Source of the DNA: an uncultured Veillonella sp.
Lineage (GTDB): Bacteria; Bacillota; Negativicutes; Veillonellales; Veillonellaceae
DNA: 15,971 nt
NCBI GenBank assembly: GCA_900552715.1
Contig: USAV01000036.1
Coordinates: forward strand, 1-15,971
Direction: 5' to 3'
Shown: positions 7,186-14,598 of the stretch, one piece after another
Layout: every line of letters begins with the position of its first letter
Position numbering within the stretch: position 1 is the first letter of the stretch
Notes under the pieces: generated by a model
What the model was told of the DNA's origin: nothing
Databases searched by the model: none
Seen by the model: the letters and a program-made list of their open reading frames with translations, nothing else
Translations under genes and position numbers: made by a program

Positions 7186-8058
7186 ATGACAACAGCTAAA
7201 GATTACAGAAACGATATTCGTCCAAACTGGTGTCCTGGCTGTGGCCATTATGGGGTTCAAGCAGCAATTACTGATGCTGTAGCAGCAAGAAATATTCCAC
7301 CAGAAAAATTAGCAGTAATTTCCGGTATCGGTTGCTCTAGCCGTATCGGTGGTTATTTCTACGCATATGGTGCACATACAACTCATGGTCGTGCGCTTCC
7401 TTACGCACAAGGCGTTAAACTTGCTAACCAAGACTTAGAAGTTATCGCTTGCTCCGGTGATGGTGATGCATTCGCTATTGGTATGGGTCACACTATCCAT
7501 GCTTTCAAACGTAATGTAAACATGACATACATCGTTATGGATAACCATGTATATGGTTTGACTAAAGGTCAAGCATCCCCTCGTTCCGACATCGGTTTTG
7601 TTACAAAAACAACTCCTCGTGGGGCATTCGAATCTCCATTGTCCGTTTGTGAAACTGCAATTGCTGCAGGTGCTACATTCGTAGCGCAAGGTTACATGAT
7701 TAACCGTGCAGAACTTGTTGATTTGATTCAACAAGCAATGGATCATGAAGGTTTCTCCTTCATTAACGTATTCAGCCCATGTGTTACTTACAATAAACAC
7801 AACAGCTATGACTGGTTCAAAGAACACCTAGTTGCATTGCCAGAAGGTTATGATCCAACAGATCGTGCAACAGCACTTAAAACTTTGGGTGAAACAGATG
7901 GTTTGGTTACAGGTCTTATTTATCAAGATACTACTAAACCTTCCTTCGAAAAAGCTATGGCTGCAGCAAATGGTGGTCCACATCCTCGCCCATTGACTGA
8001 AGATGTTGTAAAACCAGATCAAGCACTATTCGATAGCCTTTGCAATCAATTTAAATAA
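7186..8058 (+). CDS. korB: 2-oxoacid:ferredoxin oxidoreductase, beta subunit (KorB type)
   Basis: The beta subunit binds thiamine diphosphate and one [4Fe-4S] cluster and passes electrons to ferredoxin. The 290-residue product has NWCPGCGHYG with Cys16 and Cys19, Cys50 in GIGCSS, and Cys199 in FSPCVTYN; these four are the expected cluster ligands. GDGD at 91-94 and DNHVYGLTKGQ about 25 residues later form the thiamine-diphosphate/Mg binding motif. The gene starts one base after the korA stop, and AAGGAGGT (7170-7177) lies within the end of korA. There is no separate ferredoxin-like delta subunit beside it, so the complex is probably the two-polypeptide type using an external ferredoxin. A 10-bp AT-only inverted repeat (8049-8070) spans its stop codon. 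Confidence 0.95.
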   Translation: MTTAKDYRNDIRPNWCPGCGHYGVQAAITDAVAARNIPPEKLAVISGIGCSSRIGGYFYAYGAHTTHGRALPYAQGVKLANQDLEVIACSGDGDAFAIGMGHTIHAFKRNVNMTYIVMDNHVYGLTKGQASPRSDIGFVTKTTPRGAFESPLSVCETAIAAGATFVAQGYMINRAELVDLIQQAMDHEGFSFINVFSPCVTYNKHNSYDWFKEHLVALPEGYDPTDRATALKTLGETDGLVTGLIYQDTTKPSFEKAMAAANGGPHPRPLTEDVVKPDQALFDSLCNQFK

Positions 8059-8088
8059 TCTTATTTAAATTGGATCATTTATGATCTG

Positions 8089-8127
8089 AACCCCTCTTTA
8101 CTGGATGTCTAGTAAAGAGGGGTTTTT
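8089..8127 (+). terminator. Rho-independent terminator after korB
   Basis: AACCCCTCTTTACT (8089-8102) pairs perfectly with AGTAAAGAGGGGTT (8111-8124) around an 8-base loop, running into a T tract (8123-8127). A shorter perfect palindrome, GATCAT-TT-ATGATC (8073-8086), lies just before it. Confidence 0.95.
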
Positions 8128-8145
8128 ACATTATTAATCGTATGA

Positions 8146-8237
8146 TTACTTTAGCGTATCATGAATAGTATGGTTATTTTATAGTGATATAAGTAATATA
8201 GTTACTTTATTGTGTTATGAATAGTATTCTTACTTTA
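8146..8237 (+). repeat. Degenerate 28-bp-period tandem repeat
   Basis: Three units of 28 bases begin at 8146, 8174 and 8202, and the first 8 bases of a fourth begin at 8230. The leading octamer is TTACTTTA in units 1, 3 and 4 and TTATTTTA in unit 2. Units 1 and 3 also share ATGAATAGTAT exactly, and unit 2 has ATAAGTAATAT in the same register. Units 2 and 3 match at about 20 of 28 positions. An inverted repeat AAGTAA-TATAG-TTACTT (8191-8207) sits across the unit 2/3 junction. The array lies between the korB terminator and the next operon. It could be a row of protein-binding sites or an inert minisatellite. Confidence 0.65.
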
Positions 8238-8399
8238 CGGAGGTTTTCTTAATTGATATACTAATTTATAATTTAGGATATTTATAATTAAGTAAAAAAT
8301 TGAACGCTTATAAGTATAAGAGGCTGTTATTTCAGAATATGAGGCATAATGGAAACGTATAGATGTAGTACTTACTGTACGATTCATTAAGGAGAGGGA
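8238..8399 (+). other. AT-rich intergenic leader without a clear promoter
   Basis: This stretch precedes the DUF3137-like gene. It contains TATAAT-like words (for example 8267-8272 and 8283-8288), but none has a convincing -35 element at a proper distance. GGAGG at 8239-8243 has no usable reading frame behind it. A promoter for the following two genes must lie here or in the repeat array, but I cannot place it. Confidence 0.4.
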
Positions 8400-10250
8400 A
8401 TGAGTAACGTGTCGAATGAATATAATGAAGCATTGCTAGAGCCGCTTAAGTATTATCGGGAAGAGTTAAAGGATGCCTTCCAGCAAGTCACCGAGGAATA
8501 CTTTCAAGATTTAGTCAATCAATCCAAGGTAGATATAGATACCAATAAAGTTTTAATAGACAAATATACCTCTGTATCAGAGAATCGAGATCAATCGAAT
8601 ACATCATATAAACGATTTGGCATTATTAAAAAGATTGATATTGTTATCGGTATAGGGGCCATTATTTATGGTGTCTATCAGTTTTCACAAAATCATGTAG
8701 ATATTGTATCTATCATTATTTGTATTGCAGTTCTAGTTCTATGTGTAGGTTTATATCTGTACTGGATTAAGCCCAATAGTAAGAGCCTTGAGGAAAAGCT
8801 TAAAGACCTAGATGCGACCTTAGCTCAAATGCGTCAAGAAGGCTATGAGATGATGGCGCCTTTGAATAATCTCTTTCATAGTGAAATGACTATGGAACTC
8901 ATAAAAAAGGCGATTCCTTTTATTCATATGGATTCTAACTTTAATATTGAACGATATGAACAGCTCGTTAAAGACTATGGATTCTTGGAAAAAGGTGATG
9001 TGAATCATTCCACATTGGATATTGCGTCTGGCGATATCTTAGGCAATCCCTTTGTGTTTCTTAAGCGCATAATCCACTGGATGGACGACTATACCTATGA
9101 AGGAACATTAGATGTTACCTATACAGAGGAGTATGTAGATTCTAATGGGAATTTGAAGACTAGAGATGTTAACGAAACACTACGTGCAGTCATAAGACAA
9201 CCTGGTCCGTATTATGCAAATAGAGTATCTTTAGTGTATGGTAATCATGCGGCACCTAATTTAACATTCCATAGAAAACCACCGGAAAAAGGATTCTTTA
9301 ATTTCGGTGGTGCTAAGAGTCGATTAGCTAAAGGAATAGCTAGTCTTAGAAAGAAGAGTCAGGACTCATTGGAGGCGGGTAGTAATTTTCAGGCCTTAGC
9401 CAATGAAGAGTTCGATGCACAATTTAATGCATTAGATCGCAACAATGAGGTTGAGTTCCGCGTACTATTTACGCCATTAGCACAAAACAACTACAAGGAT
9501 ATCTTTGAAAACTCCCCATATGGAGATGACTTTGTGTTTAACAAAGAGTGCAAAATTAACGAGATTAAAGCTGACAATTCTCAAAATTGGGACTTTGATA
9601 CATCACCATCTCAGTATTATGATTTTTCATTTGAAAAGATTAAAGAGAAGTTCATTAATTACAACTGCAGTTACTTTGATCACATGTATTTCTCATTCCT
9701 ACCAATTTTAGCAATTCCTGTGTATCAACAGATGGCATCTAATGATTATATTTATGGTAAATCTTATGCTTTCAAATATAATGATTACATTACAGAAATG
9801 CTGGCGAATAAAATGGGACTCAATTTATTTGTTCCCCCTAATGCGTCGGAGCGTAATAATGTAAAAACAATCCTTAAGACTAGTCACCATAAAAATGAAG
9901 GTGACTCGGAAGTGATTAAGGTAGATGCCTATTCGTATAGAGCGATTGAACACATAGATGAAGTACCTGTACGAGCGGGTAATGGTAGGACCTATTATGT
10001 GCCAGTCCGCTGGGATGAGTATGTTCCTGTAACAAAACAAGAATTTATAGAGGTGACCGATATACCATCTGCAGGAGATGATTTCAACCATATTAAAGGT
10101 TTAGATCATTATCAAAAATCTGAAGATAATAGGGATAGATCCTTTGCGTATGATCACTTTATGGCAGGTAAACTATATCGACAAAATCAGTCTCTCGACG
10201 ATTTATTAAATACTATTTACAAAGAATTTGGAGGTACCCAAAATGGCTAA
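8400..10250 (+). CDS. Membrane-anchored protein with DUF3137-like C-terminal region
   Basis: Function is unknown. The 616-residue product has an N-terminal helical, charged region (1-75) and two adjacent membrane segments (about 78-95 and 101-123), then a large soluble part with no signal peptide. Residues about 125-195 look helical (KSLEEKLKDLDATLAQMRQEGYE). Residues about 330-440 (ANEEFDAQFNALDRNNEVEFRVLFTPL, then FDHMYFSFLPILAIPVYQ) resemble my memory of DUF3137 proteins, which often neighbour LemA genes. The C-terminal part carries three spaced Val-Pro-Val units (EVPVR, YVPVR, YVPVT; residues 521-544). No catalytic motif is visible. AAGGAG (8389-8394) sits 5 bases before the ATG. The gene overlaps lemA by 8 bases, implying joint action. 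AGA and ATA codons are commoner than in the kor genes. The domain name is moderately sure; any biochemical role would be a guess. Confidence 0.75.
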   Translation: MSNVSNEYNEALLEPLKYYREELKDAFQQVTEEYFQDLVNQSKVDIDTNKVLIDKYTSVSENRDQSNTSYKRFGIIKKIDIVIGIGAIIYGVYQFSQNHVDIVSIIICIAVLVLCVGLYLYWIKPNSKSLEEKLKDLDATLAQMRQEGYEMMAPLNNLFHSEMTMELIKKAIPFIHMDSNFNIERYEQLVKDYGFLEKGDVNHSTLDIASGDILGNPFVFLKRIIHWMDDYTYEGTLDVTYTEEYVDSNGNLKTRDVNETLRAVIRQPGPYYANRVSLVYGNHAAPNLTFHRKPPEKGFFNFGGAKSRLAKGIASLRKKSQDSLEAGSNFQALANEEFDAQFNALDRNNEVEFRVLFTPLAQNNYKDIFENSPYGDDFVFNKECKINEIKADNSQNWDFDTSPSQYYDFSFEKIKEKFINYNCSYFDHMYFSFLPILAIPVYQQMASNDYIYGKSYAFKYNDYITEMLANKMGLNLFVPPNASERNNVKTILKTSHHKNEGDSEVIKVDAYSYRAIEHIDEVPVRAGNGRTYYVPVRWDEYVPVTKQEFIEVTDIPSAGDDFNHIKGLDHYQKSEDNRDRSFAYDHFMAGKLYRQNQSLDDLLNTIYKEFGGTQNG

Positions 10251-10962
10251 CCAACTCGACGAAATGAATCCGGAAATTATGTCTGAAGGCAGAGATGTGC
10301 ATGTTATCGCTAAGGTAATCCCTGTTGAAACTAGTGGCTTTGAAAAACTTCTTCCAACGATCCTTATGGCAGTTGGTGTTATCGGTATCGTTTTAGGCAT
10401 AGTTATAGACAAGTATCTAGTATCTATTATTGGTGCCATTGTATTGATTTATCCATGGTGGCGATTAAAACAAATTAGCTCAGAGTTTAATATGATGGAA
10501 CAAAGAATTCAAAATGCTGCATCCGAAATTGATAACTATATGGAGCAACGTGTTGTGATTCTTTCTAATGCGGCTAAACTTGTGGAAAAATCTATTGAAG
10601 TTGATAAGGATATCCTTGTAGACATTGCTAAGTATAGAAGTGGTAATTTTTCTGAAGCATCAAGAAGTGATGTGAATGCACAACTTAACAAGGCTACAAG
10701 AGCCCTCAACGTAGCTATAGAAAATTATCCAGAATTACAAAGCCAAGATACAATTCGTGATGCAATGCAACAAAATTCTTACTTACAAAAAGAAATTACT
10801 GCAGCTAGAACGTTGTATAATGATGCTGTAAATACTTGGAATAGAGAAATCTTTGAATTCCCATTTAAAAAGATTGTAGCGGCCAAAGAAGGTAGAACTA
10901 CAAGAATTCCATTTATTGCTGATCAAGAAACTAAAGAAAAAGCTAAGGGCGTTTTCTTTTAA
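10243..10962 (+). CDS. lemA: LemA family membrane protein
   Basis: LemA proteins are widespread, membrane-bound and of unknown biochemical role, with a helical-bundle domain. The 239-residue product matches the family from about residue 83. Segments are FNMMEQRIQNAASEIDNYMEQRVVIL (family: a helix of the NAWADIDVQLKRR type), then LNKATRALNVAIENYPELQSQ, and ITAARTLYNDAVNTWNREIFEFPF, close to the canonical ENYPDLKA and ARQFYNDAVTRYNT segments. Two hydrophobic stretches (about 36-55 and 58-75) form a probable hairpin; many LemA proteins have one. GGAGG (10230-10234) is 8 bases before ATG 10243, so this start is preferred to the in-frame TTG at 10228. It overlaps the upstream gene by 8 bases, so the two are coupled. 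Arginine is mostly AGA. Family assignment is firm; function is unknown. Confidence 0.88.
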   Translation: MANQLDEMNPEIMSEGRDVHVIAKVIPVETSGFEKLLPTILMAVGVIGIVLGIVIDKYLVSIIGAIVLIYPWWRLKQISSEFNMMEQRIQNAASEIDNYMEQRVVILSNAAKLVEKSIEVDKDILVDIAKYRSGNFSEASRSDVNAQLNKATRALNVAIENYPELQSQDTIRDAMQQNSYLQKEITAARTLYNDAVNTWNREIFEFPFKKIVAAKEGRTTRIPFIADQETKEKAKGVFF

Positions 10963-10976
10963 GGGATAGGCAATTG

Positions 10977-11036
10977 GACGTTAGTATATGAAGGGCATAC
11001 TATAAAATCTGACATTAGTATATAAGGGGATACTAT
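10977..11036 (+). repeat. Tandem hairpin repeat ending at the MATE start codon
   Basis: Two near-identical copies (10977-11003 and 11011-11036) match at about 24 of 27 positions. Each holds the arms TAGTAT and ATACTA around an 8-9 base purine-rich loop: 10982-10987 with 10997-11002, and 11016-11021 with 11030-11035. In copy 2 the loop contains AAGGGG, the probable ribosome-binding site, and the 3' arm ends on the A of ATG 11035. Copy 1 carries AAGGG in its loop and a five-codon reading frame from ATG 10988. A weak TTGGAC (10974-10979) with TACTAT (10998-11003) could be the promoter. A role in translational control is possible; a duplicated operator is the alternative. Confidence 0.6.
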
Positions 11037-12381
11037 GAAGTCTTATGAAAAAGGGATTAGCTTGTCCATCTGGACATTGAGCTGGCCTATATTTATTGAA
11101 GTATTCCTACAGCTGTTAGTAGGTAATATAGACCAAGTGATGATGAGTCACTACTCGCCTGAAGCAGTAGCAGCAGTAGCTAATGCCAATCAAATTTTAA
11201 ATATCTTCATTATGCTCATCATTGTAATGAGCACAGCTACGACGATTCTGATTGCTCAATATTTAGGAGCTCGGAATCAGTCGAAGCTATCAGAGGTGTG
11301 TACGGTCAGCTTGGTGCTGAACTTTTTCTTCTCATCGATAGCGGCCGTATTCTTTATTACTTGTCACAAATGGATTTTTACATGGCTTGGTATTCCACCA
11401 GAAACGATGAGCGATACGTCGATATATACGACCATTGTGGCCGCAGGATTACCGATTCAGGCTATGTATTATGCGCTGGTTGCCGTATTTAGAGGCCATT
11501 CATTAACGCGTGTTACTATGTATATCGCGTTAGTTATGAATGTTATCCATATCACAACTAACTATGTATTAATATTTGGTCATGGTCCCATACCAAGCCT
11601 TGGTGTACTAGGGGTATCAATTTCTACCTGGTTGTCTAAGGTGGTTGGCCTCCTGATTATCGGTTATACATTTAAGAAGTTGCTTACATTAGAGGTAAGC
11701 TTTAGATTCTTAAAACCATTCCCATGGCATACGGTTAAGTCCTTGCTGAACATCAGTGTTCCTTCCGGTGGCGAAACCTTAAGCTATCAGCTATCTCAGA
11801 CAACGATTATGAAAATGGTCAATATCTTGGGACTGGCTGTTATTAATACTAAGGTGTATGTTTCGGTTATAGCCATGCTTTGCTATGTATATACCATAGC
11901 ATTAGCAAATGCATCTCAAGTTATTGTGGGTTACCTGATGGGGGCTAAACGACAAGCTGAGGTGACAAATCGCGTATGGCATTCTATGTTGTTAGCCATT
12001 GCCATTAGTGTAGGAGTGGCTACGTTCTTTTATATTACCAGTGATATTGTTTTATCTATATTCACTACGGATCCAGAAATCCTATCGTTAGCACATAATG
12101 TATTACTGATTGAGATTTTTCTTGAGTTAGGTCGTGCCGTTAATATTGTTATGGTTGGCTGCTTACAAGCAGCAGGGGATATTAGAACACCGATGCTCGT
12201 AGGCATTTTTGGCATGTGGTTATGTGCTGTACCATTGTCCTATCTATTTGGAATTTACTGGGAATGGGGGCTCGTAGGCATTTGGATTGCCATGGCGGTA
12301 GATGAAATTTTACGAGGTTTATTATTTGTATATCGATGGTATAGTGGGAAGTGGAAAAATAGACGCCTCATAGAGGCATAG
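11035..12381 (+). CDS. MATE family multidrug/metabolite exporter
   Basis: MATE transporters export drugs or metabolites using sodium or proton gradients. The 448-residue product has the family length and is hydrophobic throughout, consistent with 12 membrane segments in two homologous halves. The N-terminal half starts WTLSWPIFIEVFLQLLVGNIDQVMMSHYSPEAVAAV, the typical first-helix pattern with P, Q and D, followed by IAQYLGARN. The second half opens ISVPSGGETLSYQLSQ and includes QVIVGYLMGAKRQAEV, the repeat counterpart. LQAAGDIRTPMLVG near residue 380 is also typical. The AAGGGG site is 5 bases before the ATG, in a hairpin loop. It stands alone between lemA and a hairpin terminator. The substrate cannot be told from the sequence. 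Confidence 0.92.
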   Translation: MKSYEKGISLSIWTLSWPIFIEVFLQLLVGNIDQVMMSHYSPEAVAAVANANQILNIFIMLIIVMSTATTILIAQYLGARNQSKLSEVCTVSLVLNFFFSSIAAVFFITCHKWIFTWLGIPPETMSDTSIYTTIVAAGLPIQAMYYALVAVFRGHSLTRVTMYIALVMNVIHITTNYVLIFGHGPIPSLGVLGVSISTWLSKVVGLLIIGYTFKKLLTLEVSFRFLKPFPWHTVKSLLNISVPSGGETLSYQLSQTTIMKMVNILGLAVINTKVYVSVIAMLCYVYTIALANASQVIVGYLMGAKRQAEVTNRVWHSMLLAIAISVGVATFFYITSDIVLSIFTTDPEILSLAHNVLLIEIFLELGRAVNIVMVGCLQAAGDIRTPMLVGIFGMWLCAVPLSYLFGIYWEWGLVGIWIAMAVDEILRGLLFVYRWYSGKWKNRRLIEA

Positions 12382-12430
12382 TCTTATATTTACACGATTT
12401 CAATATACTTTTAGTCGTTTGTAGATATAG

Positions 12431-12466
12431 TTAGCCTTACATTAGAGAGTGTAAGGCTAATTATTT
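12431..12466 (+). terminator. Probable terminator between the MATE gene and tyrA
   Basis: TTAGCCTTACA (12431-12441) pairs perfectly with TGTAAGGCTAA (12450-12460) around an 8-base loop. The following TTATTTG is only a weak T tract. It lies 50 bases after the MATE stop and 23 bases before the tyrA ATG. If tyrA has its own promoter upstream of it, it could act as an attenuator instead; no leader peptide or T-box pattern is visible. Confidence 0.65.
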
Positions 12467-12482
12467 GTGAAAGTAGGTTTAT

Positions 12483-13370
12483 ATGAGTAAGACAGTAGGC
12501 ATTATTGGCTTAGGTCTATTAGGTGGTTCGTTGGCGAAGGCTTTAAAGGCCTATACCGATTATGAGGTAGTAGGCTATGCGCGTCGCCAAGAGGTTTGTG
12601 ATGCGGCCATTCAAGATGGTGTGGTAAAAGCTGCCTGGACGGAGGTAGAACCATTGATTGAAAATTCAGATATTGTCGTATTTTCACTACCTCCAGATAC
12701 AAATGCAAGATTATTTACAGAAACTGCACATCTCTTTAAACCAGGACAAGTGGTGACAGATGTGTCTAGTGCAAAGGAAAACTTTGTACGAGCTGTATAC
12801 AGTTCCATTCCTAAAGGTACCATTTTTGTGTCTGTTCACCCTATGGCCGGCTCTGAAAAGGGCGGTTATGAAGTGTCTCATAAAAACCTATTTAAAGGGA
12901 TGGGCTGGATTGTCCTTGAGGATAAAGCCTCTGATGTATATAGTGAAGAGGTTGCTCAAGAGTTAGCTGAAATGGGTCGTGCTGTAGGATCCCGTATTGA
13001 ATTTGTAGATATCTATGCTCACGATGCATATTTAGCTATGGTCAGCCATATGCCACATTTGTTGGCATCCATTTTAACGCAAGTTTCCGGTGGCGATGAG
13101 TTAGGCGAGTTGCGCATGAAATTGTCGGCCGGTGGCTTCCGTGATTGCACGCGTGTTGCCGGTGGTTTGCCATCTATGTGGCGTGAAATCATTTATGGTA
13201 ATAGACACAATGTAATTGAAGGTCTTTCACAAATCGAATCCGAAATCAAACGGGTAAAAGAGATACTTTCACAAGAAGATGAAGGTCAAGCTTTAGAATC
13301 CTATCTTGAACGAGGAAGAGAAATCCGCGGTAAATTACCATATTTAACAGGACAAATAAAGAATAGCTAA
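12483..13370 (+). CDS. tyrA: Prephenate dehydrogenase
   Basis: TyrA oxidatively decarboxylates prephenate to 4-hydroxyphenylpyruvate with NAD(P)+, the committed step to tyrosine. The 295-residue product starts with a Rossmann fold, GLGLLGGSLA, with glycines 9, 11 and 14. Family motifs follow: DVSSAKE (93-99), HPMAGSE (119-125, containing the conserved catalytic-type His119), SHMPHLLA (188-195) and SAGGFRDCTRVAGG (215-228). The length fits a stand-alone dehydrogenase with no chorismate mutase fusion and no C-terminal ACT domain, so feedback control by tyrosine through ACT is not expected. The ribosome-binding site is weak (AGG at 12475-12477). No other aromatic-pathway gene is adjacent. The next operon, two cobamide genes, begins 190 bases on. 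Confidence 0.95.
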   Translation: MSKTVGIIGLGLLGGSLAKALKAYTDYEVVGYARRQEVCDAAIQDGVVKAAWTEVEPLIENSDIVVFSLPPDTNARLFTETAHLFKPGQVVTDVSSAKENFVRAVYSSIPKGTIFVSVHPMAGSEKGGYEVSHKNLFKGMGWIVLEDKASDVYSEEVAQELAEMGRAVGSRIEFVDIYAHDAYLAMVSHMPHLLASILTQVSGGDELGELRMKLSAGGFRDCTRVAGGLPSMWREIIYGNRHNVIEGLSQIESEIKRVKEILSQEDEGQALESYLERGREIRGKLPYLTGQIKNS

Positions 13371-13390
13371 TGATAAATAATTATTAGCTA
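13364..13390 (+). other. Stem-loop over the tyrA stop codon
   Basis: TAGCTAATGAT (13364-13374) pairs with ATTATTAGCTA (13380-13390) in an 11-bp stem with one G-U pair and a 5-base loop. No T tract follows, so it may protect the 3' end or act as an imperfect terminator. A second arrangement, ATTATTAG (13380-13387) with CTAATAAT (13422-13429), competes for the same bases. Confidence 0.45.
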
Positions 13391-13494
13391 AGGCTATACA
13401 TTGGTTAGCACTCATAGAGTACTAATAATGAATAATTAACATTCATTTGAGCTTGATGTATATTTATGTAGCTGAAGCAACGCGGTTTATGCAG

Positions 13495-13500
13495 TATAAT
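13495..13500 (+). promoter_or_regulatory. Possible -10 element for the cobT-type operon
   Basis: A perfect TATAAT lies 60 bases before the cobT start. No good -35 is seen 16-18 bases upstream (CTGAAG at 13472-13477 is a poor match) and the TGn extension is absent, so it would probably need an activator. It is flanked by the short inverted repeat GTATA-ATGTG-TATAC (13494-13508). The rest of the 13371-13560 gap shows no cobalamin riboswitch. Confidence 0.4.
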
Positions 13501-13560
13501 GTGTATACTAGGGTTCGTAAAGAATATACATTTAACATATTATTTAGTTAAGGAGATACC

Positions 13561-14598
13561 ATGAGTTTGTTACAAGAAACTTGTGACGCTATTAGAGGTC
13601 GCAGTCATGAAATTGAACAACATATAATCGATAATTGGAATGCAGGGTCACCTGTAGAACAATATGGGCGACTTGTAAACGTGGTGGCTCAATATGGTGC
13701 GGCTACAAATCAGGAACACTTAACGGTTCCAAAGCCTTGTATGATTATTGCCTCTGCCGATCATGGCGTGGCCGATATGGGTGTAAGTGCGTATCCAAAG
13801 GAAACAACTGTAGGGATGACACAAAACTACTTAATTCCTAAAGGGGCGGGTGCCAATTCCTTAGCTAATTACTGTGGGGCTCAAATGGAAGTCATCGATA
13901 TGGGCATTGATGCAGATATGAGCTGGGTACCAGGACTACGTAGTCATAAACTTGGTATGGGCACAAAAAACTTTGTTGAAGAACCGGCCATGACACGTGA
14001 GCAAGCCATTGAAGGTATTGAAACAGGTATTCGTCTTGTAAAAGAAAAAATCGACGAAGGCTTTAATGTCTTCTTAGTAGGGGAAATGGGTATTTCCAAT
14101 ACTACAGCGAGTGCGCTTATGACTGCTAAATTTGCAGGACTCACTGCAGAGGAAGCGACAGGTCGAGGCACTAATATTTCTGATGAACGTTTAAAATTAA
14201 AGCAACGCATTGTGCATGATGTATTAGAAAAATATAAGGATATACCGAAAGATGATGCCATCGGAATTTTATCCTCTGTGGGAGGCTTTGAATTCTCCTG
14301 TATCGTAGGTGTTATTCTAGGTGCTGCAGCGAATAATGCATTGGTTATTATTGATGGCTTCAATACATCTGCTTGTGCGTTAGTTGCTAAGACATTAGTG
14401 CCACAGGCGATGGACTATGTGATGGCATCTCATTTATCTGCTGAAAAAGCGGCTAAATCCTCCTTAGAAAATCTAGGCCTTGAAGCCTATGTTGACTTAG
14501 GACTTTGCCTCGGTGAGGCATCTGGTGGCTCCATTCAAATGGGCATGCTAGACCTTGCCGTTCATATGTATTTGGCTGTTACAGGAGGTAAGGCATGA
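13561..14598 (+). CDS. cobT: CobT-type phosphoribosyltransferase (ArsA-like)
   Basis: CobT enzymes transfer phosphoribose from nicotinate mononucleotide to the lower-ligand base of a cobamide, giving an alpha-riboside phosphate. The 345-residue product has the family length. It carries ASADHGVADMGVSAYP (64-79), MTQNYL with KGAGANSLA (86-102), VGEMGISNTT (173-182), GRGTNISDERLKLK (201-214) and LGEASGG, whose Glu319 aligns with the catalytic glutamate of CobT (Glu317 in Salmonella). It is therefore expected to be catalytic. AAGGAG (13550-13555) sits 5 bases before ATG 13561. The next gene, a diverged paralogue, overlaps by four bases. The tandem pair matches the plan of ArsA/ArsB in Sporomusa ovata, which activates phenol and p-cresol. 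That substrate is inferred; 5,6-dimethylbenzimidazole or another benzimidazole remains possible. Confidence 0.9.
   Translation: MSLLQETCDAIRGRSHEIEQHIIDNWNAGSPVEQYGRLVNVVAQYGAATNQEHLTVPKPCMIIASADHGVADMGVSAYPKETTVGMTQNYLIPKGAGANSLANYCGAQMEVIDMGIDADMSWVPGLRSHKLGMGTKNFVEEPAMTREQAIEGIETGIRLVKEKIDEGFNVFLVGEMGISNTTASALMTAKFAGLTAEEATGRGTNISDERLKLKQRIVHDVLEKYKDIPKDDAIGILSSVGGFEFSCIVGVILGAAANNALVIIDGFNTSACALVAKTLVPQAMDYVMASHLSAEKAAKSSLENLGLEAYVDLGLCLGEASGGSIQMGMLDLAVHMYLAVTGGKA

Noticed and set aside
8049..8070. AT-only 10-bp inverted repeat over the korB stop as a separate regulatory element
   Set aside because: It is made wholly of A and T apart from the loop and a much stronger terminator lies just downstream; noted only within the korB entry.
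8128..8257. CRISPR array suggested by the 28-bp periodicity
   Set aside because: The whole unit repeats with drift and there are no conserved-repeat/unique-spacer alternations and no cas genes.
8239..8262. Small peptide gene behind GGAGG at 8239-8243
   Set aside because: The only nearby start (TTG 8253) meets a stop after three codons.
9505..9711. Alternative-frame reading of 68 codons inside the DUF3137-like gene
   Set aside because: It is fully internal to a longer coupled gene, has no Shine-Dalgarno site, and its composition (Lys/Leu/Thr-rich) looks like an out-of-frame translation.
13371..13560. Cobalamin riboswitch ahead of the CobT pair
   Set aside because: A B12-box-like GCCACTG and the associated stems were looked for and not found; only short AT-rich hairpins are present.
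13944..14363. Long reading frame on the - strand inside the first cobT gene
   Set aside because: It has no ribosome-binding site or recognisable family and is the antisense reading of a well-supported gene; the same holds for the - strand frames inside korA, korB and rpoA.
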